From DYGX01 sp035325905 (lineage in GTDB: Bacteria; Chloroflexota; Anaerolineae; Aggregatilineales; Aggregatilineaceae): DNA of 13,302 nt. Where the stretch lies: assembly GCA_035325905.1 (NCBI GenBank), contig DAOKYY010000097.1:1-13302 (forward strand), in the 5' to 3' direction. The translations under genes and the position numbers were made by a program. Every line of letters starts with the position of its first letter. The stretch's first letter is position 1. This document shows, piece by piece, positions 1-5,752 of this stretch. The notes beneath the pieces were generated by a model. It had not been told where the DNA came from. It did not search any database and worked only from the letters and a program-made list of their open reading frames with translations.

Positions 1-906
1 GGCTGGGTGCTGGTCGGCGGCGCGGATCGAGTCGATTTCGTGCAGCGGCAGACGACCAACGACGCGCGGCGGCTTCAGCCGGACCGCACGCAGCTGACCG
101 TGCTGACGTCGGCCACAGCGCGCATTCTCGACGTGTGGCGGCTGGTGCCGGAGGCTGACGCGATCGGCCTGGTGACGCTGCCGGGGCGGGGCGCGGCGAC
201 CGCCCAATACTTGCAGCGGCGTATCTTCTTCCTGGACAAAGTGACCGTTACCGAGGCGAGCGACACGCTGGCTCAGGTGGACGTGATCGGCCCCGGCGCG
301 CCGGACGCGCTGGCCGCGCTTGGGCTGGCGGACCCGCCCGCACCCGACACGCTCGCGGAGTTCGAGCTACCCGGCGGGACGATGCGCGCGCTGGGGCCGT
401 CGAGCGCGCTGGCGCCCGGCTGGCGGCTGCTCGCGCCGCCCGCCGCCGTCGATGCGCTCGAAGACCGGTTGCGTGCGGCGGGAGCGATCCCTCTGGCGCC
501 GGATGTGTACGACGTGTTGCGCGTCGAGGCCGGGCTGCCCGCCGCCGGGCGCGAGCTGTCCGACGCCTACACGCCGCTCGAAACGGGGCTGCGCGCAGCA
601 GTCGCGGAGGCGAAGGGCTGCTACACGGGGCAGGAAGTCATCGCGCGGCAGATCAACTACGACAAGATCACGCGGCAGATGGTGGGCCTGCGTCTGGACG
701 CGCCGGTTCTGCCGGGCGCGGCGGTTCAGGTCGAGGGACGCGGCGCGGGCGAGGTCACGTCGGCGGTCGTGTCGCCCACGCTCGGCCCGATCGCGCTGGC
801 GGTGATCAAGCGCCCGCATTTCGCGCCGGGGACGGTCGTGATGGTTAGAGGCGAGGGCGGCGAGGTGCGCGGCGTCGTGAGCGCGCTGCCGTTTGGAAGC
901 AGTTAG
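1..906 (+). CDS. ygfZ: YgfZ/IBA57-type folate-binding protein (5' partial)
   Basis: This is a relative of the T-protein of glycine cleavage (GcvT fold) that binds folate and helps maturation or repair of Fe-S enzymes; it is YgfZ in bacteria and IBA57 in mitochondria. The family signature K-G-C-Y-T-G-Q-E is intact at 613-636 and contains the conserved cysteine. The N-terminal 'DFVQRQTTND' block, typical of GcvT-like proteins, is at about 34-63. The reading frame is open to base 1, and homologues have further residues before this block, so the real start lies outside the window; the GTG at 7 is probably internal. About 301 codons are visible. The stop TAG (904-906) lies inside a short dispersed repeat. 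The gene converges on an A-type Fe-S carrier. The family call is firm; the exact client enzymes cannot be read from sequence. Confidence 0.9.
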   Translation, partial: GWVLVGGADRVDFVQRQTTNDARRLQPDRTQLTVLTSATARILDVWRLVPEADAIGLVTLPGRGAATAQYLQRRIFFLDKVTVTEASDTLAQVDVIGPGAPDALAALGLADPPAPDTLAEFELPGGTMRALGPSSALAPGWRLLAPPAAVDALEDRLRAAGAIPLAPDVYDVLRVEAGLPAAGRELSDAYTPLETGLRAAVAEAKGCYTGQEVIARQINYDKITRQMVGLRLDAPVLPGAAVQVEGRGAGEVTSAVVSPTLGPIALAVIKRPHFAPGTVVMVRGEGGEVRGVVSALPFGSS

Positions 907-922
907 CGAGAAGCGGTTAGCT
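903..922 (+). repeat. Copy of a dispersed TTAGCG/GTTAGC repeat
   Basis: This 20-base stretch matches 13227-13246 at 18 of 20 positions, the two differences being adjacent. It contains the same 11-mer AGCGGTTAGCT (912-922) as the right-hand copy. It overlaps the stop codon of the YgfZ gene, so the repeat supplies the end of that protein. Unlike the right-hand copy, it lacks the second inverted arm. Confidence 0.55.
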
Positions 923-994
923 GGGAGATAAACGCTATCCTTCCAGGTGTTTGTCTGACCGAGAGGCCGGGGTGAGTTGAGTTTGCGTAACAAA

Positions 995-1025
995 CGAGGC
1001 CGGGCGCTTGTGCAGCCCAGCCTCG
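995..1025 (-). terminator. Terminator-like hairpin downstream of the Fe-S carrier gene
   Basis: Arms at 995-1005 and 1015-1025 form an 11-base stem with one mismatch around a 9-base loop. On the minus strand the stem is followed by TTTGTTA, a short interrupted T-run. It lies 40 bases beyond the Fe-S carrier stop. On the plus strand no T-run follows, so it is better suited to ending minus-strand transcription. The interrupted T-run limits confidence. Confidence 0.5.
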
Positions 1026-1065
1026 TGAACTTCGGTCAAGTCAGCAGCTGTGTAACCGGCGGCGC

Positions 1066-1497
1066 TTAGTGCCCGCCGCAGCCGCAGCCGGAGCCGCAGC
1101 CCCCGTCGCCGTAAGCATCGTCCGCCGCGTCGTCGTTGGTGCGGAACGAGTGCCCGCAGCCGCAGGTCGACACCGCGTTCGGGTTGTTGATCGCGAATCC
1201 ACCGCCCATCAGGCTGTCCACGTAATCGATCTCCGAGCCATGCATGTACATCAGGCTGTTGGGGTCGATCACAAGCTGCACGCCGTCCACTTCGAGGCGC
1301 TGGTCCTGCGGGTAGAAATTCGGCTCGAAGGCCATCCCATACGAGAAGCCGGAGCAGCCGCCGCCCTGCACGAACACGCGCAGCGCCACGCCGGTCAGAT
1401 CGCGCTCTTCCATCAATTGGCGAATCTTCGTCAACGCGACAGGTGTCACGGTCAGAAACGGGGTTTCAACGGAAGTCTCTTGCTGAACGTCGGCCAT
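1066..1497 (-). CDS. A-type iron-sulfur carrier (IscA/ErpA/HesB family) with Cys-Gly tail
   Basis: This protein (143 residues) belongs to the cytoplasmic family that holds Fe-S clusters and passes them to target enzymes. The three conserved cysteines are Cys48 (in GGGCSGF), Cys112 and Cys114 (in TCGCGHSF). The core ends near residue 119, giving a normal family length. An acidic linker (DDAADDAYGD) follows, then an unusual tail with three more cysteines (134, 138, 140) among glycines, ending in GGH. The ATG at 1497 was chosen over an in-frame codon 96 bases upstream because AGGAG lies 7 bases before it and because the longer N-terminus would overlap the promoter. IscA, ErpA and SufA cannot be told apart from sequence alone, so no symbol is given. 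The convergent neighbour is a YgfZ/IBA57 protein. Confidence 0.92.
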   Translation of the reverse strand: MADVQQETSVETPFLTVTPVALTKIRQLMEERDLTGVALRVFVQGGGCSGFSYGMAFEPNFYPQDQRLEVDGVQLVIDPNSLMYMHGSEIDYVDSLMGGGFAINNPNAVSTCGCGHSFRTNDDAADDAYGDGGCGSGCGCGGH

Positions 1498-1564
1498 CAG
1501 AATCTCCTGTCGGCGCTTCACTGACGTCGTGCGATACGGATCAGTTGTCTGAAACTTGAGTATA

Positions 1565-1593
1565 AGTCTAGCAAGGGGATTCCGATAAGTCAA
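1565..1593 (-). promoter_or_regulatory. Candidate sigma-70-type promoter of the Fe-S carrier gene
   Basis: On the minus strand, TTGACT (1593-1588, 5 of 6 to consensus) is followed by a 17-base spacer and TAGACT (1570-1565, 4 of 6). A second AT-rich hexamer, TATACT, lies directly downstream (1564-1559). Transcription would start near 1558, leaving about 60 bases of leader before the ATG at 1497. A small palindrome, TTGTGACAA (1608-1616), lies just upstream of the -35 and could be an operator, though it is short. Confidence 0.55.
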
Positions 1594-1634
1594 TTAACAT
1601 GATGGAATTGTGACAAATTGCCGCCATTGGGCTG

Positions 1635-2822
1635 TCATTCGACCGGCGCGCTCACGCCGGGCTGGGGCAGGCCGACCAGCAATGCCAGCGGACCGGCCAG
1701 CAGCAGCCACAGCGCGACCTCCAGCCCGGCGACTTGCGCCACGGCGCCGATCGCCAGCGGGAGCAGGCTCCCGGCCAGCCCCGCCAGGTTGGACGCCGCC
1801 AGCGCCGCGCCGCTCTGGCCCGGCAGCGCCGCGTAAAGCTGCGCCATCGGGATCGCGTACCAGCCGGAGTTCAGCAGGCCGAGCGCGCCGAGCGCCGCCA
1901 GCTTGAGCGCCAGCGGCTCCGCCAGCAGAAAGAGCGGAAACAGCGCCGCGACCAGCGCCGCGCTCAGGCGCAGATAGCGCAGGCCGGGCACCCGCGCCAG
2001 CAGCGGGATCAGGAGCGCGTCGCCGAGCAGGCCGACGCCGGTCCAGACCGCGACCGCCAGCCCGGCGATCGCGGGCGAGACGCCCGCCACGTCCACGAAA
2101 TAGAGCGCCAGAAAGCCAAGCAGAATGTCGAGCATCAGGTCGCCGAACTGGAGCAGCGCCAGCCAACGCAGCACCTCCCGCCGCCGGACGGCGCCCCAGG
2201 CCGCGCGCAATCCCGCGCGCAGGGTGAGCGGCGGCTCATCATCAGGGGACGCGGGGTCGGCCGCCGCGTGATTGCCCGGCGCATGGAGCGGCTGCCGCCA
2301 CGCTCCGGCCAGCGCGACCAGCGTTAGCGCGGCGAAGGCGGCGAACAGCCCGCGCCAGCTGATGCCGAGAGCGACCGCCACGCTCAGCATCAGCGGCCCC
2401 GCGACCACGCCGACCGATCCGGCCAGCGTCCAGCGCGCCATGTTATGCTCGCGGCGGGCCGGGTCGGCGTCCATCAGCGCCGCTTGTGACAGGCTGACGA
2501 ACGCGCCGGACGCCGGGTAGAGCACCAGAAAAGCGATCAGCAGCAGGCCAAAGCCGGAGCTGAGCGCGGCCAGCAGCAGCCCGGCGACGAACAGCGCGCC
2601 GCCGCCCAGGATCAGCGCGCGGCGGTTCCACACGTCGCTGAGCACGCCGAGCGCCGGCTCGACCAGGCTGCTGAACAGGCCGGGAATGGCGAGCAGCAGG
2701 CCGATCTCGGTGTACGACAGGCCGAGATCGCGACGGATGAAGGGCCACGCCGCCTCGCGCGCGCCGAAGACCAGCTCGTCGAGGAACTCGATCAGCAGCA
2801 GAGCGGCGACCAGCCCCGTCAC
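1635..2822 (-). CDS. MFS transporter (start region interrupted)
   Basis: This is a polytopic membrane protein (395 residues from the GTG at 2822) with about 12 hydrophobic helices split by a central cytoplasmic loop (about 176-218) rich in Pro, Asp and Arg, as in the major facilitator superfamily. The loop between helices 2 and 3 carries a motif-A-like GVLSDVWNRRAL (59-70). The substrate cannot be predicted. GTG 2822 is the first usable start in the uninterrupted frame, but no ribosome binding site precedes it. An excellent AGGAG-6-ATG lies in the same frame at 2864 and is blocked by TGA at 2846-2844 (see separate entry). The skipped segment encodes basic residues (TRRVSS) of the kind expected just before helix 1. 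The gene follows the homoserine-kinase-like gene, probably in one transcript. It could be functional by reinitiation, or a recent nonsense mutant. Confidence 0.8.
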   Translation of the reverse strand: MTGLVAALLLIEFLDELVFGAREAAWPFIRRDLGLSYTEIGLLLAIPGLFSSLVEPALGVLSDVWNRRALILGGGALFVAGLLLAALSSGFGLLLIAFLVLYPASGAFVSLSQAALMDADPARREHNMARWTLAGSVGVVAGPLMLSVAVALGISWRGLFAAFAALTLVALAGAWRQPLHAPGNHAAADPASPDDEPPLTLRAGLRAAWGAVRRREVLRWLALLQFGDLMLDILLGFLALYFVDVAGVSPAIAGLAVAVWTGVGLLGDALLIPLLARVPGLRYLRLSAALVAALFPLFLLAEPLALKLAALGALGLLNSGWYAIPMAQLYAALPGQSGAALAASNLAGLAGSLLPLAIGAVAQVAGLEVALWLLLAGPLALLVGLPQPGVSAPVE

Positions 2823-2843
2823 GAGGCTGGAAACGCGGCGCGT

Positions 2844-2864
2844 TCAGAGGGGATGCCGGATCAT
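2844..2864 (-). other. Six-codon ORF with strong ribosome binding site, in frame with the MFS gene
   Basis: On the minus strand AGGAG (2875-2871) stands 6 bases before an ATG (2864). Translation gives MIRHPL, then TGA (2846-2844). The frame continues without further stops through TRRVSSLV into the MFS protein. One base change in the TGA, for example from CGA, would join the two. It is either the true MFS N-terminus broken by a nonsense change or sequencing error, or a mini-ORF that delivers ribosomes to the GTG 21 bases beyond the TGA. Confidence 0.6.
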
Positions 2865-2897
2865 GCGCGTCTCCTGGGCCGGGTTTCGTTGGTGGTG

Positions 2898-3803
2898 CTA
2901 ATCGACGACGTTGATCACGACGCCCTGCGTATCGACCGCGACGGTCAGCGTGCGCGCCGGGACGCCCGCGCGCTCGAAGGCGTCCGCCATCGCCTGTTCG
3001 ACCGCGGCGTGCTCGCGGGCGGCGAACGCCGCCATCGCCGGACCCGCGCCGCACAGCGCGACTCCGCTGGCCCCGGCGCGGCACGCCGCCTCGACGACCG
3101 CGTGGTAGCCGGGGATGTCGGCGCGGCGGTACGGCTCGTGCAGGTGGTCGGAGAGGGCCTCGCCCAGCAGCTCAAAATCGCCATCGCGCAGGGCTTCGAC
3201 CACCAGCAGCGCCCGCCCGATGTTGTGCACCGCGTCGCCGAGCGGCACGACCTGCGGCAGATCGTCGCGCCCGCGCTGCGGATAAAGCGGCAGGTCCGGG
3301 ATGGCGAGCACAACGAGCAGCGGCTCGATGTCCAGCGTGCGATACAGCAGGTCGCCGGACGCGCTGCACACGCTCAGGCCGCCGCGCATGGCCGCGACGA
3401 CTGCTTCCGGCCGTCCTGATAGCCGCCCGGCCAGCGCAATCAGGTCTTCGCGCGATAGCGGGCTGCCGAGCAGATTGTTGGCCGCCATCAGCCCGCCGAC
3501 GGCCAACGCGACGCGCGCGCCGAGGCCGGCGTCGAGCGGGATGCGGCTGGCGCACATCACGGACAGCCCCGCCGGGGCGCGCTCTAGCGTCTGAAATAGC
3601 GTGATCGCGGCCATCATCGCCGGGTTGTACAGGTCTTCCGGCAGGCGATCCTCGCCTTCGCCGCGCACTTGGATCGCGAAGCGATCGTCCTCGCGCAGGG
3701 CCATCTCGACCGTCGTGCGCAGGTTGAGCGCCAGACCCAGTACGTCGTAGCCCGGCCCCAGGTTGGTGCAGACTGCCGGTACCGATACGCTGATTTTGTG
3801 CAT
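2898..3803 (-). CDS. thrB: Homoserine kinase-like GHMP kinase (divergent ATP loop)
   Basis: ThrB phosphorylates homoserine with ATP on the way to threonine. The 301-residue length suits the family. Motif 1, PAVCTNLGPGYD (9-20), closely matches the PAsTANLGPGFD form of homoserine kinases, and motif 3 is present as LCGAGPA (250-256). Motif 2 is altered: the usual P-x-x-x-G-L-G-S-S-A reads IPLDAGLGARVAL (88-100), with Ala96-Arg97 in place of the two serines. The H-P-D-N-V-A-P block is also eroded (GRPEAVVAA, 130-138). Activity is therefore uncertain; it may be a diverged kinase with another substrate. ATG 3803 is the first start, with a weak AGGG about 10 bases upstream. A candidate promoter sits just upstream, and an MFS gene follows 33 bases after the stop (counted to its upstream ATG). 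Confidence 0.8.
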   Translation of the reverse strand: MHKISVSVPAVCTNLGPGYDVLGLALNLRTTVEMALREDDRFAIQVRGEGEDRLPEDLYNPAMMAAITLFQTLERAPAGLSVMCASRIPLDAGLGARVALAVGGLMAANNLLGSPLSREDLIALAGRLSGRPEAVVAAMRGGLSVCSASGDLLYRTLDIEPLLVVLAIPDLPLYPQRGRDDLPQVVPLGDAVHNIGRALLVVEALRDGDFELLGEALSDHLHEPYRRADIPGYHAVVEAACRAGASGVALCGAGPAMAAFAAREHAAVEQAMADAFERAGVPARTLTVAVDTQGVVINVVD

Positions 3804-3858
3804 CGTGTGCTGCCCTGGTGTGGAAGGTGCCTGCCTCTACCGGCGCGCGAATGCTTTT

Positions 3859-3887
3859 ATGGTAGCGGCGGGCGGAGCGATTGGCAA
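3859..3887 (-). promoter_or_regulatory. Candidate promoter of the homoserine kinase-MFS pair
   Basis: On the minus strand TTGCCA (3887-3882, 5 of 6) is separated by 17 bases from TACCAT (3864-3859, 4 of 6), within the 100-base gap between the GNAT stop and the kinase start. A start near 3852 would give about 49 bases of leader. This suggests the two downstream genes can be expressed apart from the operon to their right. Confidence 0.45.
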
Positions 3888-3903
3888 GCGGGCCGGAGGG
3901 GCG

Positions 3904-4695
3904 TCAGCCGCCCGCAACGATCGAACGGAAGGGCGGGCCGTAGTAGATCGTGGTCCCGATGGAGCGGTAGCCGAGCCGTTCATAGAGCGGCAGCCCCGCG
4001 CTCGACGCCATCAGCATCGACGCGCCGATGCCCCGCCCGCGCAGGTCGTCCAGGATGGCGATCATCAGGGTGGTCGCGTGGCGCTGGCGCCGGAAAGCGG
4101 TGCGCGTGCCGACGTTCCAGATGCCCGCCATGCCCTCGTGTAGCGCGACCGTCGCGCAGGCCGCTGGCTCGTCGCCAGCGTAAGCGAGATAGTGCAGGAT
4201 GTCGCTTGCGCCGAGGTGTTCCGGGCGTCCGATGCGGTTGTTGACGCCGCTGCCCGACGCGAACGCCTCGGACATCACGCGCCCGGCGTCGGCGATATGC
4301 TGACGGGTCGTGGCGCGCACCACGCGCGAAGACGGGTTGCGGCGGGCGTAGAGCGGCGGGTCGGTCAGGACCATCAACGGCGTGCTCCACCGCCCGTAAT
4401 AGCCGCTCGCTTCCAGCCGCTCGACCCAGTCCGGCATATAGGTATCGGTCAGCACGACGCTCCACGCGGCCCGGTAAATCGCGAAGAACTGCGCGCCATC
4501 GGCCAGCACGTCGTCGTTGAGCGCGTCGGGGTGCTGCGGCCAGAGATGGTTCGCGCCGGTCAGCCGCGTGTCACCGCTGTAGCTGAGCGTGCAGTCGCCG
4601 ACCACGCGCGTCACCGCGCCCGGCCAGTTGCGGAAGATCCGCCCGTAGAAGTCATCCACGCAGGCCAGCGCCTGCTCCAGCAGCGGATCGACCAC
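3904..4695 (-). CDS. GNAT family N-acetyltransferase
   Basis: This is a probable acetyl-CoA-dependent N-acyltransferase (263 residues). The C-terminal half carries the GNAT core: an acceptor strand, then GIWNVGTRTAFRRQRHAT (191-208) at the position of motif A, a helix (209-220), and the closing block SAGLPLYERLGYRSIGT (232-248), with the Y-x-x-x-G-[FY] pattern typical of the family. In the acetyl-CoA loop the usual R-x-x-G-x-G/A reads R-R-Q-R-H-A, with Arg205 replacing the first glycine. The N-terminal 120 residues contain a W/Y-rich region (around 51-107) of unknown role. The GTG start lies 3 bases after the stop of the histidine kinase, pointing to translational coupling. The acceptor substrate is unknown. 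Confidence 0.82.
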   Translation of the reverse strand: MVDPLLEQALACVDDFYGRIFRNWPGAVTRVVGDCTLSYSGDTRLTGANHLWPQHPDALNDDVLADGAQFFAIYRAAWSVVLTDTYMPDWVERLEASGYYGRWSTPLMVLTDPPLYARRNPSSRVVRATTRQHIADAGRVMSEAFASGSGVNNRIGRPEHLGASDILHYLAYAGDEPAACATVALHEGMAGIWNVGTRTAFRRQRHATTLMIAILDDLRGRGIGASMLMASSAGLPLYERLGYRSIGTTIYYGPPFRSIVAGG

Positions 4696-4698
4696 GGC

Positions 4699-5718
4699 TC
4701 ACCCGCTTTCGGCGGCGGGCAGCATCAGCGTGACGGTGGTGCCCGCTTCGGGCGCGCTTTCGATCGCGATCCGGCCCCCGTGCCGCAGCACGATCGCCTG
4801 CGCCAGCGTCAGGCCGATCCCGCCGCCGGGGATCGCTTGCACGCGCGGATCGGACGAGCGCCATAGCCGGTCGAACGCTTTCGGGAGATCGGCGGGCGCG
4901 AAGCCGAAGCCGCGATCCTGCACCACGCAGCGCACCGCGCGGCCTTCGTTCTCGGCGCGAACCCGCACCGTCGAGCCTGGCGGCGCGTAGATCAGCGCGT
5001 TGCGCAGCACAGCCCCGACCGCCTGCCGCAAACGCGCGGCGTCGCCCTGCGCTGGCAGCAAGCCAGGCGCGAAGTCGAGCGTGACGGCGCTCTCGCGGCG
5101 CAGCGCCTCGTCGCCCAGGTCGTCCGCCGCCGCGCGGATCACCTCAGCGAGGTGAACCGGGCGCCGCTCCATCGGCATCCCGGATTCGACCCACGCCAGG
5201 TCCACCAGCGACCCGGCCAGGCTATAGAGCTTCTCGGCGATGCGCTGCACGCGCTCCAGATACTCGACCTGCTCCGGCGTGGCGTTCGGCTCGGTCGCGG
5301 CCAGGTCGGCGAAGCCGATCAGCGCGTTGACCGGGTTGCGCAGGTCGTGCGCGACCTGCCGGACCAGCGCGGCGCGTCCCGCGTCGATTGCCCGCTGCGC
5401 GGTGACGTCGTCCACCAGAATCAAGCGTGTCCCATCCGGCAGGCTGGTCAGCGTAAGCCGTAGCTCGCGCCGGTTGCCGAGCGTGACCGGCGCGCCTGCC
5501 GCGTCCGGCTGTTTGAGCGCCGCCAGCAGCGCGGGCTGCTCCAAGAACAGGTCGTCGAGCGGTTGGCCGCGCGCCTCGTCGCCAAGCGCCAGCAGCGCCG
5601 AAGCCGCCGGGTTGCAGCGCGCCAGCCGCCCGTCCCGGTCGATCAGCAGGATGCCGGTCGCGGCGTGCTGGAACACGAACTCAAGCTGCGCGGCGCCCGC
5701 CGTCTGTTCGTCTGCCAT
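4699..5718 (-). CDS. Soluble PAS-domain sensor histidine kinase
   Basis: This 339-residue protein autophosphorylates on a histidine and would pass the phosphate to a response regulator. A PAS-like sensor occupies about 11-106. The dimerisation/phosphoacceptor helix has the H-box RQVAHDLRNPVNALIGF with His124. The ATPase domain shows the N-box (Asn240 in AVLRNALIY), the G1 box DRGFGF (268-273) and the G2 box GGGIGLTLAQ (298-307). There is no signal peptide or transmembrane helix, so it should sense a cytoplasmic cue. No response regulator is in the window, making it an orphan as far as can be seen. ATG 5718 is the only plausible first start, because TAG stands two codons upstream. The GGAG is unusually close (1 base) to the ATG, so translation may depend on coupling to the fusion gene that ends 34 bases upstream. 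Confidence 0.93.
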   Translation of the reverse strand: MADEQTAGAAQLEFVFQHAATGILLIDRDGRLARCNPAASALLALGDEARGQPLDDLFLEQPALLAALKQPDAAGAPVTLGNRRELRLTLTSLPDGTRLILVDDVTAQRAIDAGRAALVRQVAHDLRNPVNALIGFADLAATEPNATPEQVEYLERVQRIAEKLYSLAGSLVDLAWVESGMPMERRPVHLAEVIRAAADDLGDEALRRESAVTLDFAPGLLPAQGDAARLRQAVGAVLRNALIYAPPGSTVRVRAENEGRAVRCVVQDRGFGFAPADLPKAFDRLWRSSDPRVQAIPGGGIGLTLAQAIVLRHGGRIAIESAPEAGTTVTLMLPAAESG

Positions 5719-5734
5719 GCTCCTCTACGCCACT

Positions 5735-5751
5735 GCTCGCGCGGGGCGAGC
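5735..5751 (-). other. Small hairpin between fusion gene and histidine kinase
   Basis: GCTCGC and GCGAGC arms (5735-5740, 5746-5751) form a perfect 6-base stem with a 5-base loop, directly after the stop of the upstream gene. No T-run follows, so it is not a typical terminator. It could stabilise the upstream message or adjust expression of the histidine kinase. Confidence 0.3.
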
Positions 5752-5752
5752 C

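Noticed and set aside
2844..2846. TGA as a selenocysteine codon in the MFS gene
   Set aside because: Selenocysteine at residue 7 of a transporter has no precedent I know of, and no selenocysteine-insertion hairpin is evident just downstream.
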